From positions 367,477 through 431,476 of the forward strand of contig NZ_NIUC01000002.1 in assembly GCF_002807035.1 (NCBI RefSeq): a stretch of 64,000 bases of DNA, read 5' to 3'. The stretch comes from Algoriphagus formosus. Lineage in GTDB: Bacteria > Bacteroidota > Bacteroidia > Cytophagales > Cyclobacteriaceae. Positions 57,090-64,000 of the stretch are shown in pieces. The notes under the pieces are model-generated. The model was not told the origin of the DNA. It did no database searches and saw only the letters and a list, made by a program, of their open reading frames with translations. The first letter of the stretch is position 1, and each line of letters opens with the position of its first letter. The translations under genes were made by a program, and so were the position numbers.

Positions 57090-58490
57090 ATGAACATCAG
57101 CGCAAAATTTTTAGGAGGAGCAGGTTCCGTGACCGGTTCAAAATATTTGATTGATACAGGTGATTTTGAGTTTTTGGTGGATTGTGGGTTGTTTCAGGGA
57201 AGAAGAGAACTCAGAGAGCGAAACTGGGACAAATTCCCCATGCCTCTCGATCAAATGGAGGCAGTCATCCTTACTCATGCCCACTTAGACCATATCGGAT
57301 ACCTTCCTCGTCTGGTAAAGCAAGGCTTCAATGGTCCAATTTATTGTACTGAAGCAACAGCAGAATTAGCCAAAATTCTACTATTGGACTCTGGAAAGTT
57401 ACAGGAAGAGGAAGCTGAATATGCAAGAAAAAAGGGTTTTTCAAGACATAAAAATCCGCAACCACTTTACACCGCAGAAGATGCAGAGGCAGTATTTCCA
57501 CTTTTTGTTACACAGGATTTCGAAAAGCCCTTTTCCATTCACCCCAAGATTACTGTCACCTATTATCATGCAGGTCATATTCTAGGTGCAGCCATTGTCA
57601 AAGTTTTGATTGAAGGAGATACCCAAAAAAAGCGACTAGTTTTCTCTGGTGACTTGGGTAGGTTCCATGATCCGATTTTGTACCCTCCTACCCTTATCCC
57701 AAAAGCTGATATTCTCTGGATCGAGTCAACTTATGGAGATAGAATTGCTACAAAATCACGCCCCGGAGAAGAACTGGCTGCTGCAATTACAGACACTTTT
57801 GACAGAGGGGGCTTGGTAATCATCCCTTCTTTTGCAGTTGGCCGGACGCAGCTGGTGATGTATCATATTTTTCAACTGATGCAAAAGGGAAAAATCCCAA
57901 AAGTCCCTGTTTTTGTTGACTCTCCTATGGGTATCAATGCGACGGAGCTTTACATGAAGTTTCGAAATGATCATCAACTGAGTGCTGTACTTGAAGAGGA
58001 AGACGCTCATCCTTTCGATCATCCACAGCTCAAATACTATCGAAAACAAGAAGACTCAAAGTCATTGAATGAATTCAGAGGGAACGCGATCATTATTTCC
58101 GCCTCGGGGATGGCGACAGGTGGCCGGGTACTTCATCATCTATACCATCACCTTCCAAACCCAAAGAATGGGGTCATTTTCGTTGGTTTTCAGGCCGAAG
58201 GAACTCGTGGAAGAAGACTTATTGAGGGCGAAAAATTCATTACCATTTACGGAAATCAAGTGCCAAATGAAGCCAAAATCTATCAAATAGATGGATTGTC
58301 AGCACATGCCGACCAGGAAGAATTGATGGAATGGGCTGAAGGGTTTACCGAAAGCCCCAAAATAACTTTTATCGTACACGGAGAGGGGAAAAACTCCGAA
58401 GAATTGGCACATAAGTTGGACTTCGAACTAGGCTGGAGAACGATTATTCCAAATTATCTAGAGTCCGTTCTGCTTTTTGAAAATATTTAA
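57090..58490 (+). CDS. MBL-fold beta-CASP ribonuclease-like protein
   Basis: A 466-residue metallo-beta-lactamase-fold protein of the RNA-processing (CPSF/Ysh1-type) group. Zinc motif ILTHAHLDHIGYLPRL, later His in YYHAGHILGAA, Asp in FSGDLGRF and the beta-CASP motifs IIISASGMATGGRVLHHL and HGEGKNSEEL are seen. It has no signal peptide and is likely an endo- or exoribonuclease acting in the cytoplasm. It is separated from PspC by a terminator and is followed ten bases later by a lipoprotein gene. Confidence 0.9.
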   Translation: MNISAKFLGGAGSVTGSKYLIDTGDFEFLVDCGLFQGRRELRERNWDKFPMPLDQMEAVILTHAHLDHIGYLPRLVKQGFNGPIYCTEATAELAKILLLDSGKLQEEEAEYARKKGFSRHKNPQPLYTAEDAEAVFPLFVTQDFEKPFSIHPKITVTYYHAGHILGAAIVKVLIEGDTQKKRLVFSGDLGRFHDPILYPPTLIPKADILWIESTYGDRIATKSRPGEELAAAITDTFDRGGLVIIPSFAVGRTQLVMYHIFQLMQKGKIPKVPVFVDSPMGINATELYMKFRNDHQLSAVLEEEDAHPFDHPQLKYYRKQEDSKSLNEFRGNAIIISASGMATGGRVLHHLYHHLPNPKNGVIFVGFQAEGTRGRRLIEGEKFITIYGNQVPNEAKIYQIDGLSAHADQEELMEWAEGFTESPKITFIVHGEGKNSEELAHKLDFELGWRTIIPNYLESVLLFENI

Positions 58491-58500
58491 GCCTACAAAC

Positions 58501-58968
58501 ATGTCTTCGAAAATTATCTTAGCGCTACTTATAATTCCCATTCTTATGACAATTTCCTGCAAGCCTCCACTTTCTGACGGTCAGGGAATACAGGGGAAAG
58601 TCACTTGGCTCGAGGGAAATCAAATGCCTATGATAAGCGAAGATGGGAAGTCCTCTGAAGTCAATCCTAAAGGAGTACCGGCAGAGCGAATGTTGCTGAT
58701 TTATCCTTTGACAAACCTTTCGGATGCAGCGAGGGAAGGAGCCTTATTCAGTAGAGTAAAAGGAGAACCGATTGATTCTGTCCAATCCGATGCGGATGGC
58801 AAGTACAGCATTCAGTTAGCCCCGGGAACCTACTCAGTTTTTGTAAAGGAGGAAGAAGGCTTGTTCGCCAATATGTTTGATGGAAATGGAAGTATACAAC
58901 CTGTTGTCGTCAAAAAGGCCGAGTGGACTACGTTAGATATCATCATCAATTACAAAGCATTCTTCTAA
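58501..58968 (+). CDS. Lipoprotein with carboxypeptidase-regulatory-like fold
   Basis: A 155-residue lipoprotein. The signal ends in the lipobox L-M-T-I-S-C. The rest is a small beta sandwich (QGKVTWLEGNQMP, then VQSDADGKYSIQLAPGTYSVFVKEEEG) that resembles the CarboxypepD_reg-like fold. Its frame opens upstream at a TTG (58477) inside the MBL gene, but ATG 58501 is the natural start. It may be in an operon with the nuclease gene, although the functions seem unrelated. Confidence 0.72.
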   Translation: MSSKIILALLIIPILMTISCKPPLSDGQGIQGKVTWLEGNQMPMISEDGKSSEVNPKGVPAERMLLIYPLTNLSDAAREGALFSRVKGEPIDSVQSDADGKYSIQLAPGTYSVFVKEEEGLFANMFDGNGSIQPVVVKKAEWTTLDIIINYKAFF

Positions 58969-59169
58969 AGACTTAACCTACCAAGGCAAAACTTTGGTGG
59001 AATTCAGCATTTCAGGCTTGGCAAAAGTATGGCGTAAAAGCCATGCTAATTCAACCACTATATTTTATGCGTTGATTTTCAGTTATTTAAATATTTTTTT
59101 AACTTTTTTTCACTCTGCATGCAACCAATTTTTCAAAAGTGACATCTACCTCATTGAAAGCCACCAAGA

Positions 59170-59739
59170 ATGTTATTTAAAACCAACTATTCTTCAGACG
59201 AAAAGCTAATCAAGGGATGCCTCAAAGGAGACCGTTCGGCTCAGCGGGCATTGTACGATAGCTATTCAGGCAAATTTCTGGCGATATGCCTTCGCTACCT
59301 GAAGAATAGAGAGCATGCAGAGGACGTAATGATCGAAAGCTTCATGAAAATATTCGAAAAATTACCTCAGTACGAGGGAAAAGGCAGCTTTGAAGGCTGG
59401 ATGAAGCGAATCGTCGTCACTCAGTCCCTCATGACTTTGAGAAGTAATCGCCATCTCATGATGGAAGTACATGTGGAAGAAGATCATCAATATGAGCACT
59501 TCCACTACGAAAGTACAGATCTCGAAGCAGAGGATTTAATGGACATGGTAGAAAGCCTGCCTGTAGGATACCGGACAGTCTTCAACCTCTATGCGATTGA
59601 AGGCTATGCACATCAGGAAATTGCAGATCTACTGGGAATCAGTGAAAGCACTTCGAAATCTCAACTGAACCGTGCAAGGAATGTATTGAAAGAAAAAATC
59701 GCCAGTCAACAACTCAAAAAAAAGAGAATCAATGGCTAA
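59170..59739 (+). CDS. ECF-type RNA polymerase sigma factor
   Basis: A 189-residue sigma-70 family ECF protein. Region 2 (CLKGDRSAQRALYDSYSGKF, CLRYLKNREHAEDVMIESFM) and region 4 (LPVGYRTVFNLYAIEGYAHQ, LLGISESTSKSQLNRARNVL) are clear. It directs RNA polymerase to a set of stress promoters. The next gene overlaps its end by eight bases and encodes a single-span membrane protein that fits an anti-sigma factor, so it is probably held inactive at the membrane until released. Confidence 0.93.
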   Translation: MLFKTNYSSDEKLIKGCLKGDRSAQRALYDSYSGKFLAICLRYLKNREHAEDVMIESFMKIFEKLPQYEGKGSFEGWMKRIVVTQSLMTLRSNRHLMMEVHVEEDHQYEHFHYESTDLEAEDLMDMVESLPVGYRTVFNLYAIEGYAHQEIADLLGISESTSKSQLNRARNVLKEKIASQQLKKKRING

Positions 59740-60487
59740 GAATAAAGAAAACTTGGATACGATTTTTCGGGAAAACCTGGAGAATCACGAGGTCAAACCC
59801 AGTCGATTGGCTTGGGAGAGACTTGAAAACCAGTTGCCTAAGCAAGAAAAGAAATCAGCCCCTTTTGTATGGTGGGCAGTAGCTGCAGCGGTGGCCTTAT
59901 TACTTGCCGTCGGTAGCCTACTTCGCAGTACAGACAGTCCAATTGAAGAACAAAATCTTCTTTCGGAGGAAATCACCGAGCCGAGCTCTGTGGAAACTCC
60001 ACCGGTAACTATCGCTGAAACAGAAGAACCTCAGAAAACTGATGAAAAGGAATCAAGTACTGAAATCATTCAGGAAGAAGAATCGCCAAGAAATGATCCA
60101 AAACCAACTGTGAAAAAAGAATTCCAGACTCCTCAAAACCTGATTGCGCAAGCGGAGACGGAAATCGAAGAACCAAAAGTCCGAGAGGAGTTACCTGAAA
60201 TCAGAATCAACAAAGAAGTAGAACTACCAAGTGTACCAACTACAGAAATCAACCAAGGTCTATTGATCGCTGAAGCAAAACCTGTAGAAGAACCGGCATA
60301 TCGAGTGACCATCATTTCCGACGGAATCAAAGAAGATAAAAACCTGATTGCTGATATCGGTCGAAAAGTCAATCAAGTAGAAGGTCTTTTGGGGAAAGTC
60401 GATGAAGGCTTTGCAAATCTACAGGATGCCAAAAACAACTTGTTTACGGCCCTGGTGACTCGAAAAGAAAAAGTAACTGAAGAATAA
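59732..60487 (+). CDS. Probable anti-sigma factor (single-span membrane protein)
   Basis: A 251-residue protein with a short cytoplasmic N-terminus (about 1-44, with RLAWERLENQLPK), one membrane segment (about 46-64) and a long acidic, Glu- and Pro-rich periplasmic region without clear folds. The topology and the eight-base overlap with the ECF sigma gene point to an anti-sigma factor, but the zinc-binding H-x3-C-x2-C motif of ZAS proteins is missing. Release would need proteolysis or a conformational change. It is followed 30 bases later by the first barrel gene. Confidence 0.7.
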   Translation: MAKNKENLDTIFRENLENHEVKPSRLAWERLENQLPKQEKKSAPFVWWAVAAAVALLLAVGSLLRSTDSPIEEQNLLSEEITEPSSVETPPVTIAETEEPQKTDEKESSTEIIQEEESPRNDPKPTVKKEFQTPQNLIAQAETEIEEPKVREELPEIRINKEVELPSVPTTEINQGLLIAEAKPVEEPAYRVTIISDGIKEDKNLIADIGRKVNQVEGLLGKVDEGFANLQDAKNNLFTALVTRKEKVTEE

Positions 60488-60517
60488 AAAAACCACCACC
60501 TATTTATTTATACAAAA

Positions 60518-61555
60518 ATGAAAAAGTACCTGCTATTATTCTGCCTGATGGCCCTTGTGCAAACTGCTTTTGCATACAACAGCTTGCCATCCAATGATCA
60601 CCTGATCACCAAAGACTCTGTGATAGTCGAATTCGGGAAATCCGGTAAAGTCGTGATTATCGTCGAAAATAAAGAAGACTTTGAACGACTTAAATCGATG
60701 GATATCAATGAGATAATCAGATCCCTGGGTCTTGAAGAAGATGAAGATACCGGCGAATTGACTATCGTAGAAATCCGTAAGAAAGATGGATCCACCAAAG
60801 AAGTGGTGAAAGTACGAGAAGATGGACTGGAGACCGAAGTGCAAATCGGAGGTATGCGCGTCTACGTAGATGAAACCGGCGCCAATACCAAAGTCAAAAT
60901 CGAAACAAACCGGTCCAAAAAGGAAGAACCCGCTTTTCGTACCTTCTTTAATGTGGATCTGGGCGTCAACAATTACCTCGACGCAGATGGACAATTTCCA
61001 ACTTCAGACAATCCCTACGCAGTCAAAGGCTGGGGAAGCTGGAATCTGGGACTGAATTGGATGGCTGCACAGCGTATTTCCAAGGGATTTTACTGGAATT
61101 TCGGTGTAGGCTTTCAGTTCTACAACTTCAAGTTTGAAAATCGAGACTTTCAGGCAGTACGCGGAGACGACATGATTGAATTTACTCAGCGTACAGATGT
61201 AGATGGATTCAAGAGCAAAATCTCAGCTTCTTACCTTACCGCCATGACCATGCTGGAGTTGGATTTTGGGAGAATGAATGACAATGGTAGAAGAGGACTT
61301 CGAATCGCAGCAGGACCCTATGTAGGTTACAGATTGGGAGGTCAATCTAAATTTGTCTACCGCGAACTTGGAGGCTCAGGACGTAAAAAAGACAAGCAAA
61401 ATACCGGCTTATACCTTAACAATTTGCGCTATGGCGTCCGGGGAGAAATCGGAGTAGGACGATTTACTTTCTTCTCCACTTATGACCTCAACAATCTATT
61501 CCAAGACGGAAAAGGACCTGAATTGAATCCGATTACATTTGGCATCGTATTCTAA
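60518..61555 (+). CDS. Outer-membrane beta-barrel protein, first of a tandem pair
   Basis: A 345-residue secreted protein. After a signal peptide (MKKYLLLFCLMALVQTAFA) come about 115 residues of an extra acidic domain (KSGKVVIIVENKEDFERLKS, IRKKDGSTKEVVKVREDG), then an outer-membrane barrel: WGSWNLGLNWMAAQRISKGF, YNFKFENRDFQAV and ISASYLTAMTMLELDFG. It ends in F, as most outer-membrane barrels do. The next gene is a paralogue without the extra domain. It lies in the ECF sigma block, so its expression probably depends on that factor. Confidence 0.8.
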   Translation: MKKYLLLFCLMALVQTAFAYNSLPSNDHLITKDSVIVEFGKSGKVVIIVENKEDFERLKSMDINEIIRSLGLEEDEDTGELTIVEIRKKDGSTKEVVKVREDGLETEVQIGGMRVYVDETGANTKVKIETNRSKKEEPAFRTFFNVDLGVNNYLDADGQFPTSDNPYAVKGWGSWNLGLNWMAAQRISKGFYWNFGVGFQFYNFKFENRDFQAVRGDDMIEFTQRTDVDGFKSKISASYLTAMTMLELDFGRMNDNGRRGLRIAAGPYVGYRLGGQSKFVYRELGGSGRKKDKQNTGLYLNNLRYGVRGEIGVGRFTFFSTYDLNNLFQDGKGPELNPITFGIVF

Positions 61556-61598
61556 ACCACTCATTCTAAGCTTTTTACCAACTATCAATACAAAAACA

Positions 61599-62429
61599 AT
61601 GAGAAAACTACCACTATTTATCCTAGCTCTTGTGATTTTTGCTTCGGGAACTTTTGCACAATCACAGGATACCACTAAAAAAGTGGAAAAAACTTTAGAC
61701 TACACCATCATGGGCAAAAGCTGGACTGTCACCAAATATGCAGATGGCACCAAGCTCATAGAATGGGAAGAGGATAACCAGCTTGACAATGATCCCGAAA
61801 AGTACATCCGAAAGTCTACCAATAAGTTTTATTACAACTTTTTGGAAAGTGAAATCGGTCTCAGCATGTACCCAAATGATAAGGGCGCACCGCAGGTGAA
61901 ACCTTGGGGAAGTTGGTATGTATCACTTCACTCTGTAGGTACTTGGAAGGCTAGTAAAAACTTCCATCTTCGATCCACACTTGGAGTGAATTGGTACAAC
62001 TTTAAATTCGAGGATAGAGGTACTATCGCAGTGAGAAATCCTGATGGGCTTGACTTTGTCAACTTTGAAGATTTACCAAACGGTCCTGAAGGTGTACCTA
62101 CCAAATCGAAAATTTCTGCTTCCTATGCCACGCTGACCCTTGTGCCTACTTTTAGAACCAATGATGGCAATTTCAGAATTGGTGCAGGTGGCTATGCTGG
62201 ATTTAGACTGGGAGGTAGAGGTAAATATGTCTATGACGACTTGGATGGTGATAAGCAAAAGGTCTTTACCAAATCCAACATGTATGTAGAAAACTTCAGA
62301 TACGGCCTCCGAGGAGAAATAGGTGTCGGCGATGTGACCTTTTTCTTCAATTATGATTTGAATGACTTGTTTCAGCCGGGCTTAGGACCTGAATTGCAAG
62401 CGATAAGTTTTGGACTTCGAATAGATTAA
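61599..62429 (+). CDS. Outer-membrane beta-barrel protein, second of a tandem pair
   Basis: A 276-residue paralogue of the previous protein. It has a signal peptide (MRKLPLFILALVIFASGTFAQ) and the same barrel blocks: WGSWYVSLHSVGTWKASKNF, YNFKFEDRGTIAV, KISASYATLTLVPTF and FRYGLRGEIGVGDVTFFFNY. The long extra domain of the first copy is cut down to a short WTVTKYADGTKLIEWEE segment. An upstream TTG at 61539 lies in the end of the previous gene; ATG 61599 is the natural start. Confidence 0.8.
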   Translation: MRKLPLFILALVIFASGTFAQSQDTTKKVEKTLDYTIMGKSWTVTKYADGTKLIEWEEDNQLDNDPEKYIRKSTNKFYYNFLESEIGLSMYPNDKGAPQVKPWGSWYVSLHSVGTWKASKNFHLRSTLGVNWYNFKFEDRGTIAVRNPDGLDFVNFEDLPNGPEGVPTKSKISASYATLTLVPTFRTNDGNFRIGAGGYAGFRLGGRGKYVYDDLDGDKQKVFTKSNMYVENFRYGLRGEIGVGDVTFFFNYDLNDLFQPGLGPELQAISFGLRID

Positions 62430-62444
62430 AACCAATAACACACT

Positions 62445-63374
62445 ATGAACAATATTTTGAAAACTTTCAACCTCTGTTTTGCACTACTTCTGATCGGAAG
62501 TAGTGCTTTTGCACAAAATGTCCTTGTGGACGTCAACAAATCCTATTCAAATATCGAAAAACTCGAAATTGAGGGAGGTTGGCTTGAAGTGACTTACGAA
62601 GGAGGCTTCGGAGACGAAGTTCAGGTAGAAGCTTATCTAGAGTCCAATGATGAAGATCAGGACATCGTATTTGTCACGCTAGGTAATGTATTGAAAATCA
62701 AGTATGAGCGCGGAAGTCGCAACGTAAGCTGGGGAAACTCCAAAAACAATGGATACATCCGGATTAAAGGTCCCGAATCCATCCAATTGGACGTCCAAAA
62801 TAGCTCAGGAAGTGCCAAGATCAGCCGGGTTAATTCCGAAACGACTCGTCTCAAAGTAACTTCTGGAAGAATCATCGCAGAAGACATTCAGGGGGATTTA
62901 ATTATCGGTGGAACCTCAGGTAATTTAATAGCTTCGATCATTGGTGGCGATGTAACTGCATCCTTGACTTCAGGTCGAGGGGAAATCTCCCAAGTAGACG
63001 GAAATGTTTCTTATAAATCCACCAGTGGTTCATTAAACGCTTCTGATATCAGAGGAGAAATCAATGTGCAGTTTACCTCTGGCAGAGCTGAATTGGAAAA
63101 TATCGGTGCACTTGGTGCCTTGAAATTTACATCCGGATCGATGCGAGCTGAAAATGCCGGACTTGGTCCTAATACCAGTTTTTCAGGTTCTTCAGGAAAC
63201 TTCCGAATTCAAACCAATTCGAATCTGGAAAACTTCAATTTTGATCTGAGCGCATCTTCCGGTAACCTACGAGTAGGAAACTCCAGGGGTAATAAAAGTC
63301 TAGAACTGGATAATGGGGCTGCCTCATGGGTCAAAGGTAAGATCACTTCAGGAAGCATTTCCATTGAAAACTAA
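62445..63374 (+). CDS. DUF4097-like beta-repeat protein, last gene of the ECF block
   Basis: A 309-residue secreted protein with a signal peptide (MNNILKTFNLCFALLLIGSSAFA). The mature chain is a ladder of beta strands with a T-S-G or S-S-G triplet about every 20 residues (VTSGRIIAED, GGTSGNLIAS, LTSGRGEIS, KSTSGSLNAS, FTSGRAELEN, FTSGSMRAEN, GSSGNFRIQ, ASSGNLRVG), which should fold as a beta helix like DUF4097 and putative adhesin proteins. It is likely on the outer membrane or in the periplasm. A strong terminator follows and ends the block. Confidence 0.78.
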   Translation: MNNILKTFNLCFALLLIGSSAFAQNVLVDVNKSYSNIEKLEIEGGWLEVTYEGGFGDEVQVEAYLESNDEDQDIVFVTLGNVLKIKYERGSRNVSWGNSKNNGYIRIKGPESIQLDVQNSSGSAKISRVNSETTRLKVTSGRIIAEDIQGDLIIGGTSGNLIASIIGGDVTASLTSGRGEISQVDGNVSYKSTSGSLNASDIRGEINVQFTSGRAELENIGALGALKFTSGSMRAENAGLGPNTSFSGSSGNFRIQTNSNLENFNFDLSASSGNLRVGNSRGNKSLELDNGAASWVKGKITSGSISIEN

Positions 63375-63391
63375 ACCAACTATTTAATCAC

Positions 63392-63428
63392 AAAAAAGCC
63401 CTTTTTGATAGTCAAAAAGGGCTTTTTC
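63392..63428. terminator. Strong bidirectional terminator
   Basis: AAAAAGCCCTTTTTGA (63393-63408) pairs with TCAAAAAGGGCTTTTT (63412-63427) around a three-base loop. It ends the ECF block (+) and the membrane protein gene (-). Confidence 0.85.
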
Positions 63429-63430
63429 AT

Positions 63431-63922
63431 TTATGGTCTTGAAATCAAACGGGCAATTTCGCCCTCTTCCTTACTGAGTTTCAGTAGCCGCTTCATCCGG
63501 TCAGGTGTGACTTTAGCTAAAGAGAAAAATACAAGTGCCAATGCAAACATGATCACAAACCAGGCACTTTGGAAAAACAGTAAACCTACTGCACTGATCA
63601 AGGATATTAAAAACAGAAAACCAACGCGCTTTTGAGAAGCCCGAAGGTACTGCATCACTTTTCCTTCAAATACATTTTCTGATTTAGCTCTTTTCAATTC
63701 GTCCCGGAAAATAAAAAATTGGCCAATCAACAAGCCGTATCCAGAACCAATCATTAAGCCCCTGAAGAAATCTGGAATTTGAGGTAAATCCCAGTCTAAA
63801 TTACCAGAAGTATAATAGAGGTATACAATTCCGAATATAGGCAGCGCAACCAGCATCAATATTAGCGAAGTTACCTCCTGCTTTCGGTAGCTCTTTTTTA
63901 GCTTTTCTATATCTAATTCCAA
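63431..63922 (-). CDS. Small membrane protein, unknown
   Basis: About 163 residues with three or four hydrophobic segments (SLILMLVALPIFGIVYLYY, DFFRGLMIGSGYGLLIGQFF, FLFLISLISAVGLLFFQSAW, VIMFALALVFFSL) and a charged end KRLLKLSKEEGEIARLIS. There is no ATG near the start: the frame opens at GTG 63955, which overlaps the ferredoxin gene, or at TTG 63922, four bases past that gene's stop. I chose 63922. I do not know the family. Confidence 0.6.
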   Translation of the reverse strand: MELDIEKLKKSYRKQEVTSLILMLVALPIFGIVYLYYTSGNLDWDLPQIPDFFRGLMIGSGYGLLIGQFFIFRDELKRAKSENVFEGKVMQYLRASQKRVGFLFLISLISAVGLLFFQSAWFVIMFALALVFFSLAKVTPDRMKRLLKLSKEEGEIARLISRP

Positions 63923-63926
63923 AACT

Positions 63927-64000
63927 CTATTCGATTGTGATTTTAATGTCGTCACTTACAGCACGAGAAGAGCAACATAAAATATATCCTTCTTCGATCT
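63927..64000 (-). CDS. C-terminal end of a [2Fe-2S] ferredoxin-type protein (cut by window edge)
   Basis: The last 23 codons of a gene that begins beyond the right edge. The frame reads I-E-E-G-Y-I-L-C-C-S-S-R-A-V-S-D-D-I-K-I-T-I-E-stop. The G-Y-I-L-x-C-x-S-R-x-x-S-D-D pattern is the end of plant-type [2Fe-2S] domains, as in ferredoxin--NADP reductases and oxygenase reductase components, where the Cys holds the cluster. Which type cannot be told from this short piece. Confidence 0.6.
   Translation of the reverse strand, partial: IEEGYILCCSSRAVSDDIKITIE

Noticed and set aside
58976..59000. Possible terminator ACCAAG...CTTTGGT after the lipoprotein gene
   Set aside because: The stem is short with a bulge and no T-tract follows.

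Overview
The window looks like chromosomal DNA of a Bacteroidota bacterium of the Cytophagia/Cyclobacteriaceae type; Algoriphagus or a close relative is my guess from the proteins, not something I could search. The evidence: DUF4494 and DUF6090 proteins, a PorU2/PorV2-like type IX secretion pair, the rsfS-ftsH order, a BlaI/M56 pair, BirA without a DNA-binding domain, and promoters that fit the Bacteroidota pattern TTTG-N19-TAnnTTTG instead of the sigma-70 pattern of E. coli. Genes are dense on both strands, with short gaps and mostly ATG starts. I saw no rRNA, tRNA, CRISPR array, insertion sequence, phage gene or attachment site. This is core-like, not island-like, DNA.

Layout. 1-4.6 kb: a cut membrane protein (probable patatin-type), DUF4494, an HD hydrolase, a PAS signalling protein, a 2,4-dienoyl-CoA reductase and a lipoprotein. 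4.6-11.5 kb: housekeeping (ahcY, birA, rsfS, ftsH, lpxH, FKBP isomerase). 11.7-14.6 kb: a sigma-54 response regulator overlapping its histidine kinase, plus a 61-residue membrane protein. 14.6-23.2 kb: secreted or periplasmic enzymes (polysaccharide deacetylase, Tat-exported Gfo/Idh oxidoreductase, Tat-type phosphoesterase, lipobox-bearing methyltransferase), katG, DUF6090. 23.4-29.1 kb: S9 peptidase and a small glycosyltransferase/LpxH-like group. 29.1-31.8 kb: BlaI repressor and M56 membrane peptidase with two clear operators. 32-38.5 kb: GH63-type glucosidase, rnhB, a lipocalin-like protein, HNH nuclease, a degenerate NlpC/P60 protein, smpB, tsaD. 38.5-47.4 kb: tamB, photolyase, Smr protein, a helical unknown, cystathionine gamma-synthase-like enzyme. 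47.5-54.3 kb: VTT membrane protein, PorU2-like C25 peptidase and PorV2-like barrel. 54.7-63.4 kb: a co-directional envelope block with PadR and PspC, a beta-CASP nuclease, a lipoprotein, then an ECF sigma factor, a probable anti-sigma factor, two paralogous outer-membrane barrels and a DUF4097-like beta-repeat protein. The right edge holds a small membrane protein and the end of a ferredoxin-type [2Fe-2S] domain.

How the genes work together. Much of the window serves the cell envelope: lipid A (LpxH and a paralogue), outer-membrane assembly (TamB), type IX secretion (PorU2/PorV2), proteolysis (FtsH, S9, M56) and envelope sensing (PspC, ECF sigma). A second theme is translation quality and modification (RsfS, SmpB, TsaD). 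ahcY and the cystathionine gamma-synthase-like gene both serve sulfur amino acid metabolism but are 40 kb apart. No single stretch is a convincing new defence or mobile system. The most informative signals are the BlaI operators laid exactly over the -33 and -7 promoter elements, the M56 protein with an ExbD-like periplasmic region, the ECF sigma/double-barrel/DUF4097 block, and the tsaD/tamB pair whose start codons share one base.
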